Shown here: piece after piece, positions 36,901 to 43,093 of the stretch
Numbering within the stretch: the first letter of the stretch is position 1
Layout of the letters: the number at the start of each line of letters is the position of its first letter
Assembly (NCBI GenBank): GCA_950022655.1
Contig: OX465589.1
Coordinates: 26,155,626 to 26,219,625 of the forward strand
Reading direction: 5' to 3'
Origin: Alentia gelatinosa
Taxonomy: Eukaryota > Annelida > Polychaeta > Phyllodocida > Polynoidae
DNA length: 64,000 nucleotides
Notes under the pieces: generated by a model
Seen by the model: the letters and a program-made list of their open reading frames with translations, nothing else
Told to the model about the DNA's origin: nothing
The model's database searches: none
Program-made: the position numbers and the translations under genes

Positions 36901-37472
36901 CAGAAGGGATAAGACTGATATTATTTCTAGTACATATATTCTTTGTATCAACCTTCCCCCCCCCCCCCCCATATAAGAAGGAATACCATATCGAATATTT
37001 ACAGAAAGATAAACATCAAGAAAGCTACCCATTCAACCAATACGAGAAGTTTCGATGTAACTATGATTCATCAAACTGCTTATATTTCAAAGGTTTGAAT
37101 ACCCGGTGGCTGCATAACAAACTCACCAGGTAAGGGGATGGAGCTATAAAGCGCCTTCAATAAACCGTATGATTTGATACAAATAGCAATATTCCTGTTG
37201 AGAAAAATACAACAATAACCAGAAATAACATGAAAATGGCATATATGATTTACTGAAGAAGAAAAAAATTGGGGAAAAAAAACATTAAGAGGGAGCATGG
37301 CGATGAAAACAGGCAAAGTGAGAGTGGCAAGGTGTGGTTTATAATGATCTCTGCTATTTATCAGCACACACCACACAGAAGCACACAACCTGCTGAGGTG
37401 ACTGAATAACGAAGGTACTCACGTTAGGCTCAGACCATGGTTGAACTCCAAGGGGCTCTCCTTTATGTCATC
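839..37472 (-). CDS. Large multi-exon gene (26 visible exons), HEAT-repeat protein of unknown family
   Basis: The span covers 26 minus-strand exons, each bounded by AG and GT, whose phases match at every junction and which sum to 3315 nt (1105 codons) without a stop. No initiator Met exon and no terminal exon were found, so both ends are probably outside the window. Visible layout: residues 1-370 are charged, Pro/Ser-rich and probably disordered; 370-486 are HEAT-type helices; 487-645 are a disordered insert; 646-730 are more HEAT helices; 731-814 are a compact segment; 815-1105 are a Ser/acidic/basic tail with many potential phosphosites. HEAT arrays are known protein-interaction scaffolds, so a scaffold role is inferred. 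I cannot assign a family; a cytoskeletal or ciliary scaffold is one possibility without direct support. Exon numbers below follow transcript order. Confidence 0.82.
2931..3441. repeat. 39-bp minisatellite (13 units) next to exon 25
   Basis: Thirteen tandem copies of a 39-bp unit, one with a 3-bp insertion, so the whole array is a multiple of three. Both strands are open across it: the plus strand reads units like DDYTGLSGYLRHA and the minus strand units like VVISMSQIARQTS. Third-position-type changes are not enriched on either strand as far as I can see. The array starts about 32 bp past the donor of exon 25, inside the intron. Confidence 0.9.
3474..3613 (-). CDS. Exon 25 of the HEAT-repeat gene
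   Basis: A 140-nt exon between TTTTTAG and GTACGC. It encodes 46 codons (LLPNNPALYKTYDHQKARAN, then an acidic end). The split Ser codon with exon 24 and Ala codon with exon 26 confirm phase. If the donor is ignored, the frame stays open through the adjacent minisatellite to about position 2896. Confidence 0.82.
4044..4190. mobile_element. MITE with CAGTAAAACC-type termini, copy 1
   Basis: A 147-bp element with imperfect terminal inverted repeats beginning TACAGTAAA and ending TTTTACTGTA; the terminal TA is consistent with a Tc1/mariner-type target duplication. It shares ends and internal CCTTAAG-type motifs with the copy at 17635-17812. Confidence 0.7.
5325..5567 (-). CDS. Exon 24 of the HEAT-repeat gene
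   Basis: A 243-nt exon between AATTAG and GTGAGT. It encodes 80 codons: Ser-rich (SRSWLSSSRPSSAESS), then strongly basic (KKSDRSKKREKNKRLGKE), then acidic. It is low complexity and probably disordered. Confidence 0.78.
5894..5985 (-). CDS. Exon 23 of the HEAT-repeat gene
   Basis: A 92-nt exon between TGATCAG and GTAAAC. It encodes a basic stretch (HKEDGARRKRKG) followed by a Ser/Thr-rich stretch. Phases fit exons 22 and 24, where a split Gly codon is restored. Confidence 0.72.
7572..7804 (-). CDS. Exon 22 of the HEAT-repeat gene
   Basis: A 233-nt exon between GACGGCAG and GTAGTG. It encodes an acidic Ser/Thr-rich region (MEEETEPEYDLSSEELF, later GYVSGDLGDVFTPDLYTPD). If the donor at its end is not used, the frame runs 16 further codons to a TAA at 7521-7523, giving an alternative C-terminus. 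The phase fit with exon 23 favours splicing. Confidence 0.8.
8737..8776 (-). CDS. Exon 21 (40-nt micro-exon) of the HEAT-repeat gene
   Basis: A 40-nt exon between TTTTAG and GTAAAG. It encodes a purely basic tag (SRRRKKDKTKSGK), which could be a nuclear-localisation-like or tubulin/nucleic-acid-binding patch (inference). It changes phase from 0 to 1, matching exon 22, which supports its reality. Confidence 0.65.
9529..9630 (-). CDS. Exon 20 of the HEAT-repeat gene
   Basis: A 102-nt, phase 0/0 exon between ATTTAG and GTGAGG. It encodes YTVITNLVKMPRHKKRDNS followed by TLDNDSTLSVHF, continuing the beta-like segment of exon 19. The preceding intron is about 5.8 kb, so a further phase-0 exon could have been missed there. 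Confidence 0.68.
10555..10890. other. GC-richer intronic block, possible unclassified repeat
   Basis: This block of roughly 330 bp is more GC-rich than the surrounding intron. No splice sites fit the gene and no coding signal is convincing, so it is probably an old repeat. No second copy was seen in the window. Confidence 0.25.
12654..13519. mobile_element. Non-autonomous DNA transposon candidate with TTCCACCAACC ends
   Basis: A GC-rich 0.87-kb block whose left end GGTATTCCATCAAACAACCA is an imperfect inverted match to its right end (TGGTTGGTGGAATACC). Two further internal copies of the motif sit near 13260 and 13410. It contains no convincing coding frame and lies within the long intron between exons 19 and 20. 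Confidence 0.5.
15460..15609 (-). CDS. Exon 19 of the HEAT-repeat gene
   Basis: A 150-nt, phase 0/0 exon between ACTTAG and GTAACT. It encodes a compact, Trp-containing segment (SSLILVLEKGPRWQHEIVHE, later WIMLDWSGTTF) that looks more like beta structure than helix. A MITE-type repeat begins about 113 bp upstream of the acceptor. Confidence 0.8.
15722..15888. mobile_element. MITE family with GAGCTGTTTCAAAAGTCG ends, copy 1
   Basis: A 167-bp element with inverted ends GAGCTGTTTCAAAAGT and ACTTTTGAAACAGCTC. The interior is rich in AGCGAGCGGC-type motifs. It is a shorter version of the copies at 30232 and 33338. Confidence 0.78.
17235..17363 (-). CDS. Exon 18 of the HEAT-repeat gene
   Basis: A 129-nt, phase 0/0 exon between CTTCAG and GTAAGA. 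It encodes DEALTALAEACEVDENENL and then a helix leading to WMGSATWTIP. It is the last recognisable helical-repeat unit. Confidence 0.85.
17635..17812. mobile_element. MITE with CAGTAAAACC-type termini, copy 2
   Basis: A 178-bp element with 18-bp perfect terminal inverted repeats (TACAGTAAAACCCCGCTT). The interior holds about four to five copies of a 16-17 bp unit containing CACCTCGCTTAAGGG. TA ends suggest a mariner-type non-autonomous element. It lies in the intron between exons 17 and 18. Confidence 0.82.
17953..18078 (-). CDS. Exon 17 of the HEAT-repeat gene
   Basis: A 126-nt, phase 0/0 exon between GTTCAG and GTGAGA. It encodes a HEAT B helix with the classic pattern (EEVRKEAAIALKKLAG), then DKLLHIFKDMGVLPE. 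It reads naturally as the direct continuation of the end of exon 14. Confidence 0.87.
18810..19157 (-). CDS. Exon 16 (candidate cassette exon, longest) of the HEAT-repeat gene
   Basis: This 348-nt, phase 0/0 exon encodes 116 codons. It begins after TACACAG and ends before GTTCAC, a weak donor. Content: a basic Ser-rich start, a hydrophobic stretch (KSVTLEVPVPIKMAAPGIM), an acidic segment (MDDEEQQWQDEE) and a proline-rich end (DPPPPAYSPGELPP). PPPPAY is a PPxY-type motif of the kind bound by WW domains; a functional match is inferred only. The exon is unusually GC-rich compared with its introns. Confidence 0.78.
19673..19801 (-). CDS. Exon 15 (candidate cassette exon) of the HEAT-repeat gene
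   Basis: A 129-nt, phase 0/0 exon between TCTCAG and GTAAAC. It encodes 43 codons: a Pro/Lys/Glu-rich start and a His-rich middle (ALHSHREALHLPVIN). It looks disordered and interrupts the HEAT fold. A foldback repeat starts about 29 bp upstream of the acceptor, in the branch-point zone. Confidence 0.78.
19830..20122. mobile_element. Foldback element family A, copy 1
   Basis: A ~290-bp repeat sharing its whole length with 23655-23955. One end has a conserved single-copy part (CTGCCCGCTGCTAGGGGTGC). The other half is a long hairpin with arms of about 60 nt; the inner stem is at 20013-20079, with apical CCGCCTATGGCG. It lies directly upstream of exon 15. Confidence 0.85.
21276..21453 (-). CDS. 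Exon 14 of the HEAT-repeat gene
   Basis: A 178-nt exon between ATTTCAG and GTAAGT. It encodes two helical hairpins: DELNIIVDKLKGQLQH with PTYKKNAVRTLTELG, then FKTVLEIIPLLLDED. The last part is the A helix of a HEAT unit, and its B helix appears only in exon 17. A 34-bp hairpin repeat array lies about 210 bp upstream of the acceptor. Confidence 0.86.
21662..21790. repeat. 34-bp hairpin repeat array (4 units)
   Basis: Four tandem units of GGGCGAATGATGCCTTGAGG plus CATCAGCCGGCCCA. Each contains the small perfect hairpin GATGCC-TTGA-GGCATC. It is nearly identical between units and lies in the intron upstream of exon 14. A diverged relative with GATGCCTC/GAGGCATC motifs occurs near 56870-56980. 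Confidence 0.85.
21956..22128 (-). CDS. Exon 13 of the HEAT-repeat gene (start of helical repeats)
   Basis: A 173-nt exon between ACAACAG and GTGAGG. It encodes a short acidic cap, then predicted helices (VGNVVNSFAAFMNN, then VHTKICNYIVDIH). It opens the HEAT-like block that continues in exon 14; a split Arg codon joins the two. Confidence 0.83.
22721..22872 (-). CDS. Exon 12 of the HEAT-repeat gene
   Basis: A 152-nt exon between TTCCAG and GTAGGG. It encodes 50 codons, highly basic and Ser/Pro-rich (TPKSVPKSPKAPSRNRPSR), likely disordered with many potential proline-directed phosphosites. Confidence 0.8.
23518..23604 (-). CDS. Exon 11 of the HEAT-repeat gene
   Basis: An 87-nt exon between AACACAG and GTAACG. 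It encodes RRPLVMPAIMCFGAPSPT followed by an acidic end. The acceptor was chosen over a second AG 8 nt further 3' because only this one keeps the phase. A foldback repeat begins about 51 bp upstream of the acceptor. Confidence 0.75.
23655..23955. mobile_element. Foldback element family A, copy 2
   Basis: Same architecture and orientation as copy 1, with the inner stem at 23841-23907. The inner stem sequence differs from copy 1, but both arms differ in a matching way, so pairing is kept. It lies directly upstream of exon 11. Confidence 0.85.
25139..25207 (-). CDS. Exon 10 of the HEAT-repeat gene
   Basis: A 69-nt exon between TCGTAG and GTAAAT. It encodes an acidic Ser-rich stretch (SSDETLPDMSSEE). 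Splice phases 1/1 match both neighbours. Confidence 0.72.
25790..26140 (-). mobile_element. 3' end of a non-LTR retrotransposon (ORF2 C-terminus), copy 1
   Basis: On the minus strand the sequence encodes a C-terminal segment with the motif ITVQHILLNC, then a Lys/Arg-rich tail ending at a stop at 25856-25858, followed by a short 3' UTR with TTAAACCATGAAC. A Cys...His-I-L-L-x-Cys tail is typical of several non-LTR retrotransposon ORF2 proteins. The copy is a fragment inside the intron between exons 10 and 9. Confidence 0.65.
26482..26584 (-). CDS. Exon 9 of the HEAT-repeat gene
   Basis: A 103-nt exon between TCTTCAG and GTGAGG. It encodes a very acidic peptide (FDNEEDEEVDLDRHVTFPEE). It contrasts with the basic exon 8, suggesting a charged linker. 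Confidence 0.8.
28974..29609. mobile_element. DNA transposon remnant with CTGGGGGGTGTTTTTC ends
   Basis: A 636-bp element with inverted ends (CTGGGGGGTGTTTTTCAGTT and complement) extending over more than 30 bp. The subterminal regions carry many copies of TCTCAACTTGAGATC-like motifs in both orientations. No transposase is encoded, so it is non-autonomous. It lies in the intron between exons 9 and 8. Confidence 0.82.
30048..30116 (-). CDS. Exon 8 of the HEAT-repeat gene
   Basis: A 69-nt, phase 0/0 exon between ACTTAG and GTAACG. It encodes 23 codons, strongly basic (KPKEKKEDSKKSFKQKLRR). A 240-bp MITE-like element starts about 116 bp upstream of the acceptor. Confidence 0.72.
30232..30473. 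mobile_element. MITE family with GAGCTGTTTCAAAAGTCG ends, copy 2
   Basis: About 240 bp with long terminal inverted repeats (ATCAGGGAGCTGTTTCAAAA and its complement). The GC-rich interior is shared with copies 1 and 3. It lies about 116 bp upstream of exon 8. Confidence 0.82.
31092..31172 (-). CDS. Exon 7 of the HEAT-repeat gene
   Basis: An 81-nt, phase 0/0 exon between TTGCAG and GTAAGT. It encodes 27 codons beginning VPKQVTFEVEKEE, then Ser/Asp-rich. It could be skipped without changing frame. Confidence 0.76.
31672..31760 (-). CDS. Exon 6 of the HEAT-repeat gene
   Basis: An 89-nt exon between ATTTCAG and GTGAGT. It encodes YIPNSVIRKAVGYKPPDDV followed by KVDTWTLKP, the most ordered-looking part of the N-terminal half and a good candidate for database searching. 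A probable solo LTR starts about 49 bp upstream of the acceptor. Confidence 0.8.
31809..32309 (-). mobile_element. Probable solo LTR
   Basis: A 501-bp GC-rich block with TG...CA ends on the minus strand (TGTGGTAGTAG to GTACTACA). In that orientation it has a TATATAA box near 32197 and AATAAA at 31853-31858 followed by the 3' end, the order expected for an LTR. It is unrelated to the LTR at 42551. It is inserted in a region of GAGTAGTATAGGAAATGAC-type repeats; no perfect target duplication is visible. Confidence 0.6.
32310..32625. repeat. Degenerate tandem repeat (AGTAGTATAGGAAATGACAA unit)
   Basis: Loose tandem units of about 30 bp built on GAGTAGTATAGGAAATGAC. A further unit lies at 31768-31790, on the other side of the solo LTR, showing that the LTR landed inside the array. 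Confidence 0.7.
33133..33243 (-). CDS. Exon 5 of the HEAT-repeat gene
   Basis: A 111-nt exon between CTCTCAG and GTAAGT. It encodes a Ser/Thr-rich stretch followed by AKKPKRFYPIAPDG. A MITE-type repeat begins about 95 bp upstream of its acceptor in transcript sense. Confidence 0.78.
33338..33586. mobile_element. MITE family with GAGCTGTTTCAAAAGTCG ends, copy 3 (inverted)
   Basis: About 249 bp in the opposite orientation to copy 2: the GCTAAACGAGAGTACTC segment is now on the left. Inverted ends are conserved with a few changes on the right. It lies about 95 bp upstream of exon 5. Confidence 0.8.
34325..34378 (-). CDS. Exon 4 of the HEAT-repeat gene
   Basis: A 54-nt exon between ATTTCAG and GTGAGG. 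It encodes 17 codons forming a short amphipathic helix-like segment (LLKKRFEEHSLESLI). Phases fit both neighbours. Confidence 0.72.
34802..34852 (-). CDS. Exon 3 of the HEAT-repeat gene
   Basis: A 51-nt exon between TTTACAG and GTAAGT. It encodes 16 codons with an Arg triplet and LLPNIPDF. Split codons at both ends restore Asp with the neighbouring exons. Confidence 0.72.
35414..35604 (-). CDS. Exon 2 of the HEAT-repeat gene
   Basis: This 191-nt exon lies between CTGCAG and GTAAGT. It encodes 63 complete codons: a hydrophobic-acidic start (LDYADIQILPFDLEG) followed by a basic, Ser/Arg-rich stretch. The flanking intron is far more AT-rich than the exon. Confidence 0.8.
37423..37472 (-). CDS. 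Exon 1 (first visible) of the HEAT-repeat gene
   Basis: This 50-nt exon begins after TTTTCAG and ends before GTGAGT. It encodes an acidic peptide starting DDIKESPLEF. It starts in phase 0 and leaves two bases that complete a Thr codon with the next exon. There is no in-frame start codon, so the true 5' end lies upstream, either beyond the retrotransposon or outside the window. Confidence 0.7.
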
Positions 37473-38261
37473 CTGAAAAGTGAAATAGAAAAGACCGAAT
37501 CATTCAAAATGCGCATACACAGAGCACAGTTTATATACAATTTAAACATTCTGTAGAGCCTGTAGTTCTTCAGTTTTCTATTTGTTGGTTATATTTCACT
37601 TAAAATCATCGCTTCACGACACTATACCGTAATTCATTCGTTAGGCGCCATACCTTGTTTATAATGGGGCATTTTAGCTTAACATACATAAGTATTATCC
37701 ATTTCAGGCATTCGCTTTGTCAGCATTTTCGTTTATTCAATAAATATCCGCGATTAAACAGGTGTTCATTCTCCCCATCCAGTAATTGGATGCTCGTTCA
37801 TGTTATCTGAATGCTGATCGGGCCATTACGTGATAATATCTTTATCAGAGAATACCATGCGATTCCTGAGTAATCATTCCCTACATAGCAAATCATGTTT
37901 AACTCTGAATTAGTAACTGGGCCCTATGAGCATTGGCTGGTTGCCAGGCTGATACCACTCGCTAGACACCTGCCCCTGCCGTTTCACGGGAACCAGCTTA
38001 TCGACTGGCCGTGTCGGAGAGAATTGATCGTTTAATGGCGGGTTGTCATGACGATCGACTCAGACCACCCTCACAAAGACCCTTTTTTTTTGTCTTCTTG
38101 GAATGAATTGATTTCCTAATTTAGCACACTAGGAAAGGTTCAATTTCTTTAAAGTCTACTTAGAATAGAGCACTACAATTCTCGTTAGACGGAAGCACAG
38201 GAATGCACCAGCTTCACAAATTTGTTTTTCAGTACGGTAAAATTGATCCAATTGAGTCTGT

Positions 38262-38625
38262 TTGCTTGTTTGTTTAACGTCCTAGGTGACCCTGATGGTA
38301 TATATGGACTATCAAAGTTTTCAACTTTTCACTCTACTAGACCTAATTCTGTCTAAAATTCCTATCTACAACATCTTAATTGATGAGTCTCAAGAAGGTA
38401 CTATATCCCTCTTTATAATATCTTCCAAAAGAATTTCCACAAAATGACCTCCTCCTATCCCCCCTCCTATCATCTTGTACCCTTCGACAGTCCAAACGGA
38501 TGGGACGTAGACTGCATGTTACAGAGTGAGGGGATTTTCTTGTTTCAGTAAGTATTCATATGTAAGTCTGGAGTGACCTATGTTTAAAGAGATCGTCTCG
38601 ATGTCGTACCGATGTGTTCACTACA
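38262..38625 (-). mobile_element. 3' end of a non-LTR retrotransposon, copy 2 (decayed)
   Basis: Nucleotide similarity to 25790-26140 throughout, including the GTTTAACGTCC end, the block around CATCCGTTTGGACTGTCG, and GAGTGACCTATGTT. Frames are broken, so it is an older copy. Confidence 0.6.
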
Positions 38626-38800
38626 AGTATGAAATCACGCGATGGAGCTATAACTTCAATCTTCTTCTTAAAGTTGGTGATCTTTTTGTCTCATTCTTTT
38701 TACTAATGGACGATATTGTGGCCATAGACAATAATCGCTGATTATTTAGAAGGGCGGCAGTAAACCACAAAAGGTTGACGCATATTATGTCGTTGAATGG

Positions 38801-39125
38801 TTTACTATATACCCATGCCGTATATACTGTAAATACGCACCGTTTCACCATATAACGTAAACATACTGTACGGACCATTGGTCCGTACACTGAAATACGG
38901 ACCACCTTGCCATACACGTTTATTAAGATATTGGTTGTTATTATATAAAGCTACATGAAATCAATGATTCTTTTTTGAATTTCGGGTATATAGTAAATAT
39001 ATAAACTCGATGGTAATTTACAGCTTGTATGGAACTCGGCGTAAACGCCTAGGTCCGTACAAACTGTAAATTACCATCTCGTTCTGTGAATTGTACAGCA
39101 TGGTCAGGACGTTCTATATAATTAC
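38801..39125. mobile_element. Foldback element family B, copy 1
   Basis: A ~325-bp repeat matching 41462-41812 in inverted orientation. It has two hairpins: a near-perfect palindrome GTACGGACCATTGGTCCGTAC, and a stem around GATGGTAATTTACAG with its complement ending at ATTACCATC. Part of the outer left arm present in copy 2 is missing here. Confidence 0.83.
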
Positions 39126-39148
39126 TGAGTCGACCGACCAAGACTATC

Positions 39149-39330
39149 GATTGTTGTATTTCTTACCGCCGGTCATTAATAGTAACCTCTATTCCTAGGA
39201 ATTTGGTAAAGGGTTGGGAAAAGCTGTAAACCATGGGTGTGGTTTATGGCCATTAATAACCAATGGGTAGTGGTGTACTGTGGGCCCATGCATTTTTAAT
39301 GGGGACTTTGTAACCCATGGGTACGAAAGC
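39149..39330. repeat. Dispersed repeat, copy 1
   Basis: About 180 bp similar to 55243-55430: ATTGTTGTATTTCTTACC, TCTATTCCTAGGAATT and AATGGGTAGTGGT blocks in the same order. It follows a foldback structure in both places. Class unknown. Confidence 0.7.
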
Positions 39331-40460
39331 AAATTTCATTGTGTTCTTCTTGAAATCCATCTCAGTAGACAGTGATGTATACTCTGTGGATATCCACTAT
39401 CTATTCTAAGTTTTTATTTAAACTGGAGGTTAGATTACATCCGATTAACAAAACCTATCTTCCACCTGCAAAGAACTATTTCCCTATCTTAATTATTTTA
39501 ATGGTAAATAAACCCTTTGCTTTACTTTCCATCCCAAAAAAACTGATTGGGGGAACCATATTTCTAATAAAATACGTTTTCATTATCAGAATCCTAATGC
39601 CAGTAGCATTTGTATGTTGGGGCTTATCATTGGGGAGATAATACGAAGAATAATAATGAAAGTGGCTTATGTAAACAATATGGCAGTGCGTAACAAACAA
39701 CTCAAGGAAGCATTTCAGAGGTTTGCAGCTTAACGATGCTAATATATACACGTTAAGCTGAGAAATCAAATATAATAATAACCAAAAACTGATCTACTAT
39801 AAATGAGGGATGTAGTTGGTGTCCTGAAATCTTTATTTTACAATAGAAACAAATAAGGTTATTTTTTAACTGGAAATGAAAAGGGTTTCTTTGGAAATGT
39901 GGAAAGCTGCCATCTCTAGTTGGAGTAGACAATTTAGTAAAAAAAAAAAGTTTAAAAAAAAAACACTTTTACAGAGGAACTGGTGGTGTCAACCATATAC
40001 GAATCCCTGCGCTCGTCTACTATTCCAGATAACTAATAACTTATCAGTTTCTTTTTATGCTATTTAATCTCGGGTAGTTGTTAGACGGCCATGTACAAGG
40101 CGGTAGACCTTACTTGATATAGAGAAAAATGTATGAGTGAAAATTGAAAAAAAAATAGTATTACAGAGTCACTCAACCTGAACCAAGGATTCTATGAATA
40201 CGTTTTGATTTGAAATTCATGGACACTGAATGATGAAAGCAACCTCATAAACCAATATTATACCCGGTAGCTTGGGCATCAATAATAAAGAGTTGTGAAT
40301 CTTACGCTCTAATTCATATTTGATGTGTGTTTTTGGCTTGTGCCTGAGTTTGAGACTTTTAAGATCAAAAGGAATAACAACAAAATCATTTAAGGGATCA
40401 TTTCAATACATTTTTGCCTTGCAGGGAATTTTGATAATTCCCATTATAGTCCTTGGTCAT

Positions 40461-40503
40461 AAAATATCTTCTGTATAAGTTTAACTTATACAGAAGATAT
40501 TTT
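40461..40503. repeat. 43-bp palindrome
   Basis: Two perfect 21-nt arms (AAAATATCTTCTGTATAAGTT and complement) separated by a single T. No other copy was seen in the window. Confidence 0.9.
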
Positions 40504-41461
40504 TTTTCATGAGTTACTTTTTCACTGAAAAGATTCATAGTGAAAGTAAACACTTTGGAGAAAATGGAATTTGGAATAGAGTTGACAGGTTCGATAGAAT
40601 TAGGATTGTTTTTACCACACCTCCATTCTAATCAACAATCACCTTTATCAATGAGGAAACACCAGTGGTGGTGATTCGAGCGTAGTGTTCAATAAATGTT
40701 TCATATGTTCAACATCATAACGTTACACGAAATGCTTAGCGACAGTTGAAACTGCAGTAAATTATTAACGTTGGCCTCATTGATCAATATATACTTGAGT
40801 AATTCCCGCTAGGTGGGTGGCGTTTTCCTCTGTTATATGCTTACATCTCGAAAAAACTGCTTGTACACGACAAAATTGATCACCAGCGTCAATAGATGTG
40901 TTAGTGTCTGCAGCACTATTTCACATGAGCGCATTTTATATGGAGAATCGGGCAGGAACTAGTTCTGTACCATCAGGCAAGTATACTTTAATAAGACAGT
41001 TATAGGTTTATCGGACCCAAGAGATTCAGAGCTAAAGCTGTCATCAATTTTAGTATATATTTAGAAAATTCTCCCGGAATCTTAGTTACAGCTGTATTCA
41101 GTGCTACCTCAAGCTTTTATTTGTATAGGAATAACAACCAGTCAAGCAGGAAGCCATGGTCATGCTTCAGTGGTTATTCCCCGGTACGGGCATGGCCTCC
41201 CTTTGAAGATTGATGACCGCTTCAGAGGCAATGACACTCCAATACACTAGGTCTGCTAAGACCAAGCATAGGCTATGTCTGCACTGACAGAATCTTATCC
41301 TGGGCTCTGGAACATGCACCTTGGCTAATTCCTATAGCTATCTCTTAGTCCACCATTTGAAAAATAAAAATCAGACTGAAGACTAGAGATTCATTCCTTT
41401 TGATCTCAAATTCACATTTGGGGTGGTATGACCCAAAGCGTGGTAAAACTTTACCATTTCA

Positions 41462-41812
41462 TTGATATAAAAGTAATTATATAGAACGTCCTGACCATGC
41501 TGTACAAGTCCCAGAACGAGATGCTAATTTACCGTTTGTATGGACCGTTTGTATGCCGAGTTCCGTACAAACGGTAAATTAGCATCGAGTTATGTGACTT
41601 GTACAAGCATGGTTGGACGTTATATATTTACTATATACCCAAAATTAAAAAAAAGATCAATTTCATTTTTCTTAAGAACCAAAATTTTAATAAATGTGTA
41701 AGGCTAGGTGGTCCGTATTTTAGTGTACGGACCAGCGGTCCGTACAGTATTTTTACGTCATATGCCAAAACGGTGCGTATTTACAGTATATACGGCATGG
41801 GTATATAATAAA
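41462..41812. mobile_element. Foldback element family B, copy 2 (inverted)
   Basis: The fuller copy. Outer arms (ACGTCC...CATGCT...GTACAAGTC) and an inner stem (GATGCTAATTTACCG) make a hairpin of about 65-nt arms, and the second palindrome is GTACGGACCAGCGGTCCGTAC. Together with copy 1 it brackets 2.3 kb. Confidence 0.83.
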
Positions 41813-42550
41813 GAATGAATCGCAGTCCAACCAAGGGTCAGCTCTACACTTACATTGACTTGGCATAGTACTCCTATACAGCGAGCCAAACTGAGATTGC
41901 AAAGCCAGGGCAATGACATGTGTGGCTCTGACTTGCCAATACTCTATGGTAGATGATCCAGGTACGAGCGAAATCAGTATATATATACAAAGTAGTAAGG
42001 GGTAGGTGTTATTGGAAGGGACCTAAAAGGGACGCATGTTATTGGACGAGATGGAAAGTTACGGGTGTTATCCTGGGGCACCTATTGTTTCCCTATTAGC
42101 ATGACACAATAGATAATGGTGAGTAAGGGGAATGTGATCAAAAGAAAGAGGAAAGAAAGGGTATAAAAATGAATGGGGGTAGGTATACAAATCCTAATAT
42201 CAGATTTTGCTTACTTATGGGGAAACTGCCATTTTCGAATTCCATCATTGAGTTGGCTCTTTCAGTTGCTGTACTGCGTGCATCCCACAGTTTCAAGGCC
42301 CTATGATGATAGCGATCTGTCTACGTAAGTGGTCTTCATAATCCTAATCCCCTTACCTCCCACGGAACCATCAGAGGATCAAACATGGATTTATGTTTGT
42401 GCATATCTATAACGCCCAAGCTATAGTCCGTTTATCTATAACCCTCCAGCTAAAATATATCTATGACACTTCAGTGATGGCTTGTACAACCCGAACACTC
42501 TAGCCTTTGAGTGATATCAATGACGGATAACCTGCGCACCGCTTTAGAAT

Positions 42551-43079
42551 TGTGGTGGTCGCCGCCTGTCTAACAGGTTGGATGACCCCAATCTGGAACG
42601 CTAGTTCCAGGCAGGATCCCACCCTACGCACTTACGTAGGTTGGTTCGGTTTTCGGTTAGTTTGCACAGACCTATTCACACATAACACAACAACGTCACT
42701 TAATAAACAAGGATGTTTATTAATCACTTACTTCCCGGAAAGATCTGGAAGATCTTCCCTACAAGTACAGTACCCTAGCACATAGGTGCTAGGTAACGCT
42801 GGATAGGCCAATCCGGAAGATCAGCCTAACCACCAGGAAGGTTACAAGAACCCGCCTGCAAAGTGAGGGCCCAAGGATCCGTTCCGTAGAAGGGACGCGC
42901 GAGGACAGCCTGTCGACCTACTGTGAACGCTGAGTATATATACTAAGCGTTACGTAATCCCGGTCTCCACCGCACCACTCTCGTGTGCGGCGTGCCGGAA
43001 TCACTGCACAGTAAGGATCGGCATATCGCGCCACCTTCCGTGAAACAAACGAACACTGCTGGATTCCCGTCCCACTACA
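42551..43079 (-). repeat. 3' LTR of the retrotransposon
   Basis: 529 bp, about 99 percent identical to the 5' LTR. The AATAAA (TTTATT on plus near 42715-42720) provides the likely polyadenylation signal. A GAAT target copy abuts it at 42547-42550. Confidence 0.93.
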
Positions 43080-43093
43080 TTACCCCTCCCAGT
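43080..43093 (-). promoter_or_regulatory. Polypurine tract
   Basis: On the minus strand the purine-rich ACTGGGAGGGGTAA (two pyrimidines) abuts the 3' LTR start TGTAG, the expected site of plus-strand primer formation. Confidence 0.75.

Larger units (their letters stand above)
37473..42550. other. Region upstream of exon 1: repeats, no gene seen
   Basis: No exon with the phase needed to join exon 1 was found. The region holds a non-LTR 3' end, two inverted foldback B copies, a dispersed repeat and a long palindrome. It may be a large intron of the same gene. Confidence 0.45.
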
